44,725 bases of DNA from positions 1 through 44,725 of the forward strand of contig JALOCD010000022.1 in the NCBI GenBank assembly GCA_023228025.1, written 5' to 3'. Each line of letters opens with the position of its first letter. The stretch's first letter is position 1. Positions 25,886 to 35,284 of this stretch are shown here, piece after piece. Both the position numbers and the translations under genes were made by a program. The notes below the pieces were generated by a model that saw only the letters and a list, made by a program, of their open reading frames with translations, did no database searches and was not told the DNA's origin. The stretch comes from Prolixibacteraceae bacterium (GTDB lineage Bacteria > Bacteroidota > Bacteroidia > Bacteroidales > Prolixibacteraceae).

Positions 25886-26986
25886 TTAATCCTTAATGCA
25901 ACGAACCGATGCACCGTTTTCTCTAGTGATCGTAAACCCTTGGCTACAGCCACTATTATAATTGTCGTTAGTCAAAAATAATCCTCCGGCCATTTCATCG
26001 TGTGCACGTCCTTTAGAATCGTAGCGGCCACCGCCACCTCCAGGACCTGCAGACCACCAACTACCGCGGTCAATTATATAATACCAATAATCATAAGAAC
26101 CATCATAATAACGAATAGCACCTGGCAACGCTGTAAAACCACTTTCATTAGTGGCATTAGTGTTAGGACTTAACCAATGACTTGTGCCAGTTTCTTTCAG
26201 TTTTCCTTGTGCAACGATTTCTCCACCTAAATAATCTATAAGAATCTTCCACTCTGCCACTGCAGGAATGTGCCAGCCTACAGGGCAAAGCTTGCCTGTA
26301 TCAATAGTATACCAATTATATAGCGCACCACGTGAAGTTTTGTATATTATTAAGTTATTGAACCAGCAATAACCAGGTGTGTACAAATTATACCAAGCAT
26401 TTGCATCAGCAACATAAGGAATAGGTGTGCCATCCTTACACTTGGTTGTTCTTAAGTTTTCTGCCATCCATGTTTGGGCGCCGATGATTACAGTTTTGTA
26501 AATATTACCATCCAGATCAGTCATATTCCCATATTTGACCAACGGATTAAAAGTAATTGGTAGTACTTTACTAGTTGTAAATGATACTTCATTCCCATAT
26601 ATTGGGAGGCTGTAAGGATGTTTTAAATAAGCTCTTACATAATATTTGGTGTCAGGGATTAGTTCGGTTAAATGAAATACAAAGCCATCATTACTTAAAC
26701 TGCCAGCACCCGTTACTCCGTTACCGATTTGAGGGGATACATTAGTGATCCAGCATAAACCCTTTTCAACTACGCCGTTTACATCTAAATCACCATGGTA
26801 TATGCCCCCGCCTACAGCTGAAACAGTCGTAATCTCACTTACTACGGAAGTTTCTAAATAGGGTTCCTGGTTTATTACAGCAGGAGGAGTATTACTGCCA
26901 TCTCCTTTCTTGCAACTAATTGTAAATATTAACAATACTCCCATCATTAAGGATAATTTAATCAATATACAGGTTTTCTTCTTCAT
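25886..26986 (-). CDS. FISUMP-domain lipoprotein with one Fn3-like module
   Basis: A 366-residue lipoprotein (lipobox FTISC). A diverged Ig/Fn3-like module is at about residues 45-140 (GLCWITNVSPQIGNG, YYVRAYLKHP, YGNEVSFTT). The FISUMP domain at 150-366 carries TDLDGNIYKTVIIGAQTWMA, YCWFNN, SRGALYNWYTI, GWHIPAVAEWKILI, GKLKETGTSHW and the C-terminal ENGASVRCIKD. A Gly-rich insertion (GPGGGGGRYDS) near the end is unlike the paralogues. It is exported to the cell surface or periplasm, with binding or structural role inferred from the family. It lies in line with other FISUMP genes and probably arose by duplication followed by divergence. Confidence 0.82.
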   Translation of the reverse strand: MKKKTCILIKLSLMMGVLLIFTISCKKGDGSNTPPAVINQEPYLETSVVSEITTVSAVGGGIYHGDLDVNGVVEKGLCWITNVSPQIGNGVTGAGSLSNDGFVFHLTELIPDTKYYVRAYLKHPYSLPIYGNEVSFTTSKVLPITFNPLVKYGNMTDLDGNIYKTVIIGAQTWMAENLRTTKCKDGTPIPYVADANAWYNLYTPGYCWFNNLIIYKTSRGALYNWYTIDTGKLCPVGWHIPAVAEWKILIDYLGGEIVAQGKLKETGTSHWLSPNTNATNESGFTALPGAIRYYDGSYDYWYYIIDRGSWWSAGPGGGGGRYDSKGRAHDEMAGGLFLTNDNYNSGCSQGFTITRENGASVRCIKD

Positions 26987-27032
26987 ATTGACTTTACTAT
27001 TTATTTTTATCTATTTAGTTTCTATATCTCAA

Positions 27033-30000
27033 TCAATCCTTTATGCAACGAACAGAATAACCACGCCCCCTGCTGACGGCGGCGGCGGTAACATCGTCGT
27101 TACCACTGCTTATGGACTGGATAAAGGCAAAAGTAGTAGAGTAATCCGAAAAGGACCACCAAGTACCGTTGTTTCCAACGTTGAGGAATGAACCATCGAG
27201 GTTGCTACGCGAGCCACCCGGAAGGGCTGTAAAGCCTGTTTCGTTGGTGGCCCCTGTGTTAGGGCTGCTCCAGTGGCTTGTTCCGGTTTCCTTTAACTTT
27301 CCGCCCGCTCTATCTTCACCGCCCGAAAAGTGTATCAGAGTTGCCCATTCGTCACTTGTTGGCACATGCCAGCCTGCTGGTGCTATGTTGCGGCTGTCGA
27401 CAACTGCGTACCAATTATAAAGAGCACCATAAGTGCTTTTGTTGGTTGCGGCATCGTTGTTGTTCCAGCAGTAGCCCGGAGCTATCAAATAAGACCAGGC
27501 AGTGTTGTCTGTCACCAACGGAATAGCTGTGCCATCTTTGTATTTGGTTGTTTTAAGGTTTTCAACCATCCAAACCTGCGTGCCAATGGTGACAGTGTGG
27601 TAAACGTTGCCGTCAATGTCGGTTACTGTTTCACTTCCTGAAGTAGTTGTTTTGAACGAAACTTCGTTTCCGTATCCTGTCCCTGAGCTATTTATTGCAT
27701 AAGCACGTACATAATAAGTTGTATTTGCTGCCAGCGTAGTAAGATTGCTTGAAAAGTTGCCAATGCCTGAGCCATTGGTTGTTTTAAAGTTGGCAGTTGT
27801 AGGGTTAGGAGAGGTTGCCCAGCATACGCCGCGTGCCGTTACTGCAGTGCCACCATCACTGGTGATATAGCCTCCGCTGACAGCCGAAGTGGTTGTAACA
27901 GAGGCAACTGATGTGGTTGTAACCGTTGGATACTGCACTGCTGCTGCGGTTGTAAACTTCCAAACGGGGCCTGTACTTGAATTGTTTTTATTGTCTTTAG
28001 CTACAATTTTCCAATAATAGTCAATACCGGCAGTTAAGTTGGTTGGCAAATAGCTGTTTGCTGTTTGGTCGGCGCTCACCTTGGTTGTTGGGTTGGGAGA
28101 AGTACCAAAATAAACATCATACGATAAAGGATCATTTTCCGGATCGGAGCATGTCCAACTTAATGTTGTTGATAACGATAAACCCGTTGCATTATTAACA
28201 GGGTTGGGAGACGTGGGTTGTTGCGGGGCTTGGTTTACAACCGTACTTTCACCTTTGATGCAACGCACAGAGATCCCATCTTGTTTATAGTTGTAGATGC
28301 TATATGCATGTGTGTCATCGTATCTCATGAGACGGTACATTGCCTCTGTGGATGAGACCTCAGTAGAAGACCACCAATAACCGAAGATTCCAAAATTGAT
28401 GAATGTACCGAAGTAACGGTAACTGCCTGGAACGGCTGTAAACCCACTTTCGTTGGTTGCTCCGGTATTAGGAGCATTCCAATGGCTAATACCAGTCTCT
28501 TTCAACTTGCCGCCAGCAACACTTTCTCCACCCAAATAAGTCGTTAACACTGTCCATTCTGCATCAGTAGGGACATGCCAGCCTGTGGGGCAGAGCTTAT
28601 CTGTGTTGACTGTGTACCAATTATAAAGAGCCCCGTAGGTGCTTTTATTTGTTGCTGCATCGTTATTGTACCAACAATAACCCGGAGCTGATAAATTAGC
28701 CCATGCGGAATTATCTGTAACCAACGGAATAGCTGTTCCATCATTGTATTTGGTCGTTTTCAAGTTGGATGCCATCCATACCTGAGTCCCGATAGTAACT
28801 GTCGAATAGGTATTTCCATCAACATCCGAAACTGTGCCATTGACAATTGTATTTGTTGTCACAAACGAGACTTGATTACCATATGATGTACCGGCGCTAT
28901 TAATCGCGTAAGCTCTTGCATAATAAGTTGTATTTGAGCTTAAACCTAAAATTGAACTTGTGAAACTGCCGGTGCCAGTTCCATCCGTAGTTTTTGGATT
29001 AGCGGTTGTTGGATTGGAAGAGGTGCTCCAGCAAACCCCACGGGCAGTTACCACTGCACCACCGTCGGTCGTGATATTTCCGCCACTTACTGCCGTTGTT
29101 GCAGTGATGTTTGATATGCTTCCGGTAGTTAATACCAGTGATATAGCTGCAGCAGTCAGGGTAAGCTCATTCCCATAAGTTGTTCCAATACTATTGGTAG
29201 CATAAGCCCTCACATAATATGTTGCACCGGGCGTTAAGCCCGTAATTAAATTCGTGAAACTGCCTGTCCCTGCGCCATCCGTAGTTTTACTGTTGGCGGT
29301 TGTCGGATTGGAAGAAGTACTCCAGCAAACACCACGGGCTGTTACCGGTGAGCCTCCATCGTTCGTAATATTTCCGCCACCTGTTGCCGTTGTTGCAGTG
29401 ATGTTTGATACGTTTCCGGTAGTTAGTGCTGGTGATATAGCTGCAGCAGTCATGGTAAGCTCATTCCCATAAGCTGTTCCAATACTATTGGTAGCATAAG
29501 CCTTTACATAATAGGTTGCACCGGGAGTTAAACCTGCAATTGCACTCGTGAAACTACCTGTTCCTGTCCCATCGGTGGTTTTACTGTTTGTAATTGTTGG
29601 ATTAGCAGAAGTACTCCAGCAAACACCACGTGCCGTAATTGGTGCGCCTCCATCGCTTGTAATATTTCCACCACATGTTGCCGTTGATGATGTGATTGAA
29701 GATACCATAGTAGTGGTTAGAGTCGATAAAGTAGCTGTTGTTATTGTAGTTACCTGATTCCCGTAGGCTGTTCCGATACTATTAGTTGCATAAGCCCGAA
29801 CATAATAGGTCGTTCCGGGAGTTAAGCCTGTAATAGCGCTTGTAAAACTTCCTGAGCCTGTTCCATCAGTAGTTTTAGCGTCTGCTGTAGTTGGGTTCTG
29901 GCTTTTACTCCAGCAAACCCCGCGGGCGGTAACCGAAGATCCACCATCGTTGGTGATATTTCCGCCGCTTGTTGCTGCTGTAGCGGTTACAGCGGATAAG

Positions 30001-30407
30001 TCAGCGGTTGTTAAAACGGGCGACAAAGCTAAAGTTGTAAATGCTAATTGGCTGCTATAACCCGTCCCAACTGAATTTATGGCGTACGCCCTTATATTAT
30101 AGGTGGCTCCGGGAGTGAGGCCTGTGAGTGAGCTGGTAAAACTACCAGTAGCACTTCCACTACTTATCTTGTTATCTGCTGTAGTTGGGTTCTGGTTAAT
30201 GCTCCAACAAACTCCACTGGCAGTTACCGTTGCACCACCATTGTCGGTTACCTGTCCTCCGGATGTGGCTGTGGTTGCTGTTATATTGGTCGCCGCTGAA
30301 ACTGTAACTGTAGGAGCAGTCTTGATTGCTTCTTTTTTGCAATTCAAATTGAGCGTCAATAGTAGTACTGGAAGGAGTACCTTGTAAATAGTGGTTTTGG
30401 CTTTCAT
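27033..30407 (-). CDS. Large repeat lipoprotein: Fn3-like repeats with two FISUMP domains
   Basis: A 1124-residue lipoprotein (LTLNC lipobox). Five ~97-residue Ig/Fn3-like repeats (residues about 30-520) share TARGVCWSTSxNPTTANSKT and YYVRAYATNSIGTAYGNE. They are followed by FISUMP domain 1 (about 525-715), a canonical Fn3 domain (APQQPTSPNPVNNATGLS...), one more Ig-like repeat and FISUMP domain 2 (about 920-1124) ending SVRCIKD. The repeats are so alike at DNA level that copy-number change by recombination is expected. It is probably an extended surface adhesin or scaffold protein; function is unproven. The same repeat type occurs in the CHAP protein at 22063, which shows module exchange between neighbours. 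Confidence 0.83.
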   Translation of the reverse strand: MKAKTTIYKVLLPVLLLTLNLNCKKEAIKTAPTVTVSAATNITATTATSGGQVTDNGGATVTASGVCWSINQNPTTADNKISSGSATGSFTSSLTGLTPGATYNIRAYAINSVGTGYSSQLAFTTLALSPVLTTADLSAVTATAATSGGNITNDGGSSVTARGVCWSKSQNPTTADAKTTDGTGSGSFTSAITGLTPGTTYYVRAYATNSIGTAYGNQVTTITTATLSTLTTTMVSSITSSTATCGGNITSDGGAPITARGVCWSTSANPTITNSKTTDGTGTGSFTSAIAGLTPGATYYVKAYATNSIGTAYGNELTMTAAAISPALTTGNVSNITATTATGGGNITNDGGSPVTARGVCWSTSSNPTTANSKTTDGAGTGSFTNLITGLTPGATYYVRAYATNSIGTTYGNELTLTAAAISLVLTTGSISNITATTAVSGGNITTDGGAVVTARGVCWSTSSNPTTANPKTTDGTGTGSFTSSILGLSSNTTYYARAYAINSAGTSYGNQVSFVTTNTIVNGTVSDVDGNTYSTVTIGTQVWMASNLKTTKYNDGTAIPLVTDNSAWANLSAPGYCWYNNDAATNKSTYGALYNWYTVNTDKLCPTGWHVPTDAEWTVLTTYLGGESVAGGKLKETGISHWNAPNTGATNESGFTAVPGSYRYFGTFINFGIFGYWWSSTEVSSTEAMYRLMRYDDTHAYSIYNYKQDGISVRCIKGESTVVNQAPQQPTSPNPVNNATGLSLSTTLSWTCSDPENDPLSYDVYFGTSPNPTTKVSADQTANSYLPTNLTAGIDYYWKIVAKDNKNNSSTGPVWKFTTAAAVQYPTVTTTSVASVTTTSAVSGGYITSDGGTAVTARGVCWATSPNPTTANFKTTNGSGIGNFSSNLTTLAANTTYYVRAYAINSSGTGYGNEVSFKTTTSGSETVTDIDGNVYHTVTIGTQVWMVENLKTTKYKDGTAIPLVTDNTAWSYLIAPGYCWNNNDAATNKSTYGALYNWYAVVDSRNIAPAGWHVPTSDEWATLIHFSGGEDRAGGKLKETGTSHWSSPNTGATNETGFTALPGGSRSNLDGSFLNVGNNGTWWSFSDYSTTFAFIQSISSGNDDVTAAAVSRGRGYSVRCIKD

Positions 30408-30512
30408 GGTCCTTTGGTTAAGTTTTTATTGGTTATAGATTGATCTCTAATTACCCTACTAATCAGACTTCTAATTCATTAAGATTAAACATACTGAATT
30501 CAGACTTTTAAA

Positions 30513-30707
30513 TCAACTCGAATAGACCTTATCGTAATCCGAATAGTCTGACGAGCCGCACTCCGGACAAATTGTTCCATCTCCATCACCGCAATCATTG
30601 CAATATTTATGTCCACATTCACGGCATGTATGGACAGGGAAATAGTTTGAAAAGTCTGAGTCTAAAGCTTCCCGACTACACCTTGGACAATTACTTAAAC
30701 TGCTCAT
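30513..30707 (-). CDS. Double zinc-ribbon microprotein
   Basis: A 64-residue acidic protein with four Cys pairs: NCPRC, CREC, CNDC and CPEC. This is enough for two zinc ribbons, and the protein ends in a Tyr/Ser/Asp tail (DYSDYDKVYSS). I do not recognise a named family; such small zinc ribbons may bind nucleic acid or a protein partner. It lies about 105 bp upstream of the large FISUMP lipoprotein gene, on the same strand. A nearly identical copy lies at 25554-25748, upstream of the 24762 FISUMP gene and likewise on that strand. The repeated pairing suggests that the microprotein and FISUMP genes were duplicated as a unit. Confidence 0.7.
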   Translation of the reverse strand: MSSLSNCPRCSREALDSDFSNYFPVHTCRECGHKYCNDCGDGDGTICPECGSSDYSDYDKVYSS

Positions 30708-30989
30708 AATTTAATTATTAAATTTTCGTAACTATTCAGTCGATCGTAGGCATTGACGCTTTATTCTCCTGAATTAATTATTTTTACCATTCAAGTGATA
30801 CAGACAATCCATTATCAAGTTGATAACCAGATAATGAATTGTCCATTAATAAATTTTAGCCATCTTTTTTAAGAAGGATTACATACTCAAAACAGCACAA
30901 AAAAACGTAGGTTCACTTTCAATTTAAGTGACTGACAGTTCGCTTCAGCATTATTGCTTCACCTATACTGAGTATTGATATGCCAACTC

Positions 30990-31292
30990 CTAAGGCGCCA
31001 TACCAATCAAATAAATCTGCCATACTTTACTGATTTTGGAAGCTAATTTATTTAGATGAATCTGTTTGGTCCGAAATGCGAAATCGTTGAAAGCGAACCC
31101 AACATCCCAGGAATCGTGCCTGCTACCCCATCCTTCAAGCTCAACCTTACGAGTGTTCAGATCAACATTGGTGGAATCACACTCGTAATCAGTGGGCTCT
31201 TGCTCAACACTGGCGTAATCATGCTCGTAATCCAAAGTTTCTCGCCCGACATCACCGAAATCATGCTCTATCTTGAATAGTAAATAGTTCAA
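30990..31292 (-). other. Doubtful 100-codon frame in a 700-bp gene-poor gap
   Basis: The translated product is rich in Asp/Glu/His with short internal near-repeats (DYEHDYASVEQ, DYECDSTNVDL). The DNA shows matching near-repeats such as CACTCGTAATC/ATGCTCGTAATCC. No domain is recognised, so this may be degenerate repeat DNA. The rest of 30708-31411 holds AT-rich sequence with no feature I can support. Confidence 0.15.
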
Positions 31293-31411
31293 ATCAACAG
31301 AATTGCGCTCTTATCCACAAAAATTTAATGTGTGATTTTCTATGAATTGGTAAATCCATAGAAATTTGGCATAAGTCGGGAGTTGTTTTGCCAGCCTATC
31401 GAATTTATCCA

Positions 31412-33418
31412 TCATAAATTCGAAGCGTCAAATAAGTCGTTAACTGTTTTAAAGTAAAAGTTTGGGGTAACCCCTACGCTTCTTTTAAAGGCTTCGTTAA
31501 ATACCGAGTAGGTATTAAAACCAAGACGGAGGTACAATTCTTTTAAAGGGATGTCATTATTTCTGTCTGATATAATCTTTTTTGCTTCATTTATCCGAAG
31601 CATATTAATGAAGGTATTGAAGTTCATACTATAACGTTCATTGATAAATTGTGAAAGGTAACTGCGATTGGTATCACATCTTTCAGCCAATGTCTTCAAT
31701 AAAAGATTCGGTTCCAGATACACCTTTAAATCCAGCTGTTTGTTTAATGAAATATCAATTTGATTTTTTAATTCTTCATCCAGTGCAGAACCGCTGTTGC
31801 TAATTACAATGGGATCATCTTCGTCTGTAATATTTGTCATTTTCACAAGTTGCGCATGGCCTGTATTTTCCAAACTTTGATACACCAAAATCCTATATGC
31901 CTTGTTTCTAATTCTATATAAGATAAAAATCACCAATAAAGCAGCAAAAATAAAACTTCCTGCAATGACCGACAAAACAATAAGTTTATCTTTCTGCTCG
32001 ATAATGATTTGCTGAGTATTAATCTGTTGCTCTTTCTTTTCGGTATCGTATTTGAATCGAAACTCACTCATTTTATTTACGAATTCTCTGTTGTTGATAG
32101 AATCATTGACAATTACCCATTTTTTAAGATATTCGTTCGATTTTTTATAGTTGCCCGATTTCCCGTAATAGTCGCTTAATAGTTGATAACTGTCGTATAT
32201 TACATAATAATCTTTCACATCATTAGCTAATTTGGATATTTCATTCATAATATCCAATAACTGAATCAATTGCTCACTTTTTATCTTTTTATCAACAGCT
32301 CTGCTTTTTATCAACAGCTCTGCTTTAGAATTCAAAAATGCAAGTTTAGCATCAGCATCCTTTATGGCATTTATTATAGAAATGGCTTCGTTGATGTATA
32401 AATCAGCTTTATCAAGACTATCAACTGATAAGTATGCCACGCCAAGATTGTTCAAAATCGTAGCTTTATCTCTGTTACTAAAATATGGATTCACCAATGC
32501 GTTTTTCAGACTTTGTAAAGCAGTTTTATAATCCTTTAATTGCAAATGACTTGCTCCTAAATCTGCTTCAATTAAATACAGTAATAGCTTTTTCGACTCA
32601 AATTCGTTGTTTTTAGCTAACAGTAAAGCTTCGTCGTAATATTTAACTGATTCTTTGTATCTTCTTATTTCAAAGTATATACTCCCGATTCTCTCCAGAC
32701 TATTGACTTTAAAAGGCACTTCTTTTGTTAACTTTAGAGCTTGTCCGTACTTTTCAATGGCGCTGAAAAAATCTAATCTCACATTAAAATAAAAACCTTC
32801 ACTGGCGTAAATAGCCGCCTGAAATTCATTGTCACTTTTTGTTCTGTTCATTAATTCAGCAAGATATTTTGTTATCAACGAATGAGTGGATTGCTGATTA
32901 TTAAATACATAAATATAAATTTTTAGGATTTCCAAAAAGTCTGCATAGTTCCTTTTCTCTATTGTCATGTCAACAAATTGTTTGAAAACTGGTAATGACT
33001 CAGTCGAGTCATTATGAAATCCATTCAAATACAATAAAGTCTTATGCCGTAGCGCTTTATAAACATCGTCTTTTGTGCCATACTTATTCGCCGTTAATAA
33101 ACATTTGTTATAATACTCTTCTGCAGCTTTGTAGTCACCTGAAATAAAATAGGCCCTTCCCAAAATATCGTAAGTCAGCGCCGTTGCTTTATTATATTCC
33201 AGCGTTTCTGCTAATCGTAAAGCTTCTTTTGCAAAATCTATAGATTTATTAGTGTCAACATAGCCATAGGCAAATGCCAGGTCGTTAAGCACTAGTATTC
33301 GCTCATGTCCTTTAGCTATAGTTAACTTTTGTTGCAGACTATCAATCTTGGTGTTTTGAGAAAACAAACTAACAGATACAGTTAAAAGTATTATGCTGAT
33401 AAATATTTTCGCTGCCAT
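31412..33418 (-). CDS. Membrane-anchored TPR sensor with AraC-type DNA-binding domain
   Basis: A 668-residue regulator. A signal peptide (about 1-21) is followed by a periplasmic array of about eight TPR repeats (40-430), a short coiled coil, one transmembrane helix (IVLSVIAGSFIFAALLVIFI, about 487-507) and a cytosolic AraC-family helix-turn-helix pair (about 565-660). The latter shows LLKTLAERCDTNRSYLSQFI, RINEAKKIIS and LGFNTYSVFNEAFKRSVGVTP. This one-component transmembrane layout is common in Bacteroidota, where external or envelope signals act directly on transcription. It faces the same way as, and lies just upstream of, the zinc-ribbon/FISUMP block, so it is a candidate regulator of those genes (inference). 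No enzymatic domain is present. Confidence 0.86.
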   Translation of the reverse strand: MAAKIFISIILLTVSVSLFSQNTKIDSLQQKLTIAKGHERILVLNDLAFAYGYVDTNKSIDFAKEALRLAETLEYNKATALTYDILGRAYFISGDYKAAEEYYNKCLLTANKYGTKDDVYKALRHKTLLYLNGFHNDSTESLPVFKQFVDMTIEKRNYADFLEILKIYIYVFNNQQSTHSLITKYLAELMNRTKSDNEFQAAIYASEGFYFNVRLDFFSAIEKYGQALKLTKEVPFKVNSLERIGSIYFEIRRYKESVKYYDEALLLAKNNEFESKKLLLYLIEADLGASHLQLKDYKTALQSLKNALVNPYFSNRDKATILNNLGVAYLSVDSLDKADLYINEAISIINAIKDADAKLAFLNSKAELLIKSRAVDKKIKSEQLIQLLDIMNEISKLANDVKDYYVIYDSYQLLSDYYGKSGNYKKSNEYLKKWVIVNDSINNREFVNKMSEFRFKYDTEKKEQQINTQQIIIEQKDKLIVLSVIAGSFIFAALLVIFILYRIRNKAYRILVYQSLENTGHAQLVKMTNITDEDDPIVISNSGSALDEELKNQIDISLNKQLDLKVYLEPNLLLKTLAERCDTNRSYLSQFINERYSMNFNTFINMLRINEAKKIISDRNNDIPLKELYLRLGFNTYSVFNEAFKRSVGVTPNFYFKTVNDLFDASNL

Positions 33419-33706
33419 ATAAAATTTTGTTATTTTGGTTAAGGTTTATCTGTAAAATTAAAAATTAATATGTTAATATACAATAGGTTGGTTGTCATTT
33501 TTTTGGATGCGATAGATAAGAACATTTTATACAGATTGATGCACATCAATTATCAACATCGATGCCGATTTGCCATTAACCCCCAATAATCCAAGGTTTT
33601 CAATTTTGCAGTACTATTTCACCTGTAACCTGTAACAGCGTTTAATGCGGCTATCTGCAACAGTTTTGAAAGGGTCGCAGATGCAAGTTTAAGCGATGTA
33701 ACTTAT

Positions 33707-34380
33707 AAATATGCACCAACCGGGAAAATGGAATCGACCCCTGGACGAGGCAGTCCCTCCGTTGGGCTTCTGGCCTCCGGCAATTGCCTTCTCACGGCGT
33801 TCGATGCGCTTCATGTGCGAGCCAGATGGCATCTAATCTTGTGCAATGTGCTTCTGGTAACCGTCAATGGAATTTTCTCCGGAGGAGATCAATATCCATA
33901 GTAACGATAAATCATGAAGACCAATTTCCCGGTAGGGAATAAATTGGAGGTGTTTATGTCCTGACGAACAAACCTGGTTTTTGAGGTAGTTTTTCTATGG
34001 ATATTGATGCCCTCCGGGCAAAAAAGGCATAAAATCAATGTTTGAACAGATTCAAAATATGCACCAGCTGGGAGAATGGAACCGGCCCTTGGGCGAAGCG
34101 GTACCTCCGTTGGGCTTCAGGCCACCGTCACTTGCCTTCTGGAGGCGTTCGATGCGCTTCATGTGAGAGACAGATGGCATCTAACCATGTGCAATGTGCT
34201 TCCGGTTGCTGTCATTGCACATCCGGAAACGTTCAATGGGCTTCCGATTGTTGTTATTTCATATGCGGAAACGTTCAATGCGCATCCGGTTATCGTCATT
34301 TCACATGCAGAAACGTTTAATGCGCTTCCGGTTGACGTCATTTCACATCCGGAAACGTTCAATGGGCTTCCGGTTACTGA
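33707..34380 (+). repeat. Compound repeat module 1 (head, MITE, head, five 42-bp units)
   Basis: Head block at 33707-33850 (ATATGCACC..., CCGTTGGGCTT, GCGTTCGATGCGCTTCATGT), one 42-bp unit start at 33851, the MITE-like element 33879-34018, and a second head at 34055-34198. Five units then start exactly every 42 bp at 34199, 34241, 34283, 34325 and 34367. The unit reads CTTCCGGTT-NNN-GTCATTTCACAT-NCGGAAACGTTCAATG-NG, with a CCGGAA...TTCCGG hairpin across unit junctions. The array stops 4 bp from the stop codon of the small gene at 34384. The stretch 33419-33706, upstream of the AraC-like gene, shows nothing else clear. Confidence 0.9.
33879..34018. mobile_element. MITE-like element, copy 1
   Basis: About 140 bp with 23-bp terminal inverted repeats (CCGGAGGAGATCAATATCCA.../...TGGATATTGATGCCCTCCGG, 21 of 23 matching). 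The interior keeps TTTCCCGGTAGGGAATAAAT and GGTGTTTATGTCCTGACG. Same element at 35379 and 38177. It has no coding capacity, so mobilisation would need help in trans. Confidence 0.75.
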
Positions 34381-34383
34381 AAT

Positions 34384-34551
34384 TTACACGCTAATTTTTT
34401 TTGTCTTTCTTGGAGTAGTCCGTTTAGGCAAATTTCTGTTCTCTAGTTTTCTTGCCTGGATAAACTCGCTTATTTCCTTCCTTTCCGTATCGGTCAATGG
34501 TGGACTTTGTATGATAAAATCAACACCTTTCGGTTCTTTAATTATGCTCAT
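34384..34551 (-). CDS. 55-residue partner protein of the GNAT-like gene
   Basis: This small gene reads MSIIKEPKGVDFIIQSPPLT, then a Glu/Arg/Lys-rich helix (ERKEISEFIQARK), ending in a basic tail with RKTKKISV. It starts 5 bp after the stop of the GNAT-like gene on the same strand, so the pair is an operon. The acidic/basic helical make-up and position suggest an antitoxin or binding partner, but that is inference; I cannot assign a family. Its TAA stop lies 4 bp from the end of a 42-bp repeat array. Confidence 0.6.
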   Translation of the reverse strand: MSIIKEPKGVDFIIQSPPLTDTERKEISEFIQARKLENRNLPKRTTPRKTKKISV

Positions 34552-34556
34552 ATTAT

Positions 34557-35084
34557 TTATATTTTGAAATATTTTTCCACTAAGATTTTCGCTGGTTGTG
34601 TTTCGATTATCATTCTTTGGTTTTTGAAATGATAAGCCCCCAGCGTTTTTTCATAATGATCAATCAGTTTTGTTTTTGCTGTAAACGCAACATAGCCGTC
34701 AAAACCTCTTTGAAAGGAGATTTTACAAGCATAAGCAACCAAATTTCCGGCAACTCCTTCGTAAATTTTGTTTCTTCCAATATTAAAAGATGCACTTTCC
34801 AAAAGGTTCATGAAAACATGGTCTTGTTCTATCGTTATACTCAATAAACCTTGTATGATATTCGAATTGTTTACGATTGTCAGTTTGTAAACTTCCTTCT
34901 TTATGTCATCAAATTCTGATTTCCAATTAAAATTCCAACCTCTGATTTTTGCAACATATTTTAGGTCAGTTTTACCCAGGCGTATAACTTCCGTTTGGAA
35001 ACTATCTCCCGAAACTGTATTCAGGATTGAGTTTGTCAACCTATCGATTATAAAATCCTGCTCTATGTTTTTTGAGCTTCCCAT
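34557..35084 (-). CDS. GNAT-like acyltransferase, possible toxin
   Basis: A 175-residue protein. Its C-terminal half resembles a GNAT acetyltransferase: a beta-rich centre (IIQGLLSITIEQDHVFMNLL), a helix with GVAGNLVAYACKISFQRGF, then GYVAFTAKTKLIDHYEKTLGA and a final strand RMIIETQP. The acetyl-CoA pyrophosphate loop is not the canonical Q/RxxGxG/A, so the family call is moderate. It is followed within 5 bp by a 55-codon gene, a layout like GNAT-type toxin-antitoxin pairs, and it lies among other TA genes. The alternative is a plain housekeeping N-acetyltransferase with a small accessory protein. No damage is visible. Confidence 0.6.
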   Translation of the reverse strand: MGSSKNIEQDFIIDRLTNSILNTVSGDSFQTEVIRLGKTDLKYVAKIRGWNFNWKSEFDDIKKEVYKLTIVNNSNIIQGLLSITIEQDHVFMNLLESASFNIGRNKIYEGVAGNLVAYACKISFQRGFDGYVAFTAKTKLIDHYEKTLGAYHFKNQRMIIETQPAKILVEKYFKI

Positions 35085-35284
35085 TTTTCGAAGGTAGGTA
35101 ATTTTCAGCTTTTTGCCAATTATTTCTGTTAGATTTTCGCTTCCATTGTTGCTCTATGCTGACGCCCAACTTGTTTTCAATATTACCAAAGATGTTCTAT
35201 TCCATTGAAAATGATATGGATAGTTGCAACTTTGGTAATCATCCGCTTACCTCAATAAATTGGGATCTTCAATTTCGGTGTACT

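Noticed and set aside
22876..30387. Repeated plus-strand open frames (VLQQTPRAV-type products)
   Set aside because: They are antisense shadows of the minus-strand Ig/Fn3-like repeats; the minus frames have signal peptides and known domains.
22063..30407. Diversity-generating retroelement with FISUMP targets
   Set aside because: FISUMP proteins can be variable proteins, but no reverse transcriptase, template repeat or adenine-biased variable region was found in the window.
34042..34567. Overlapping plus-strand genes in repeat module 1
   Set aside because: Two frames are open at once because of the 42-bp period, and they run across the 55-codon minus-strand gene. Treated as repeat DNA pending codon-level tests.
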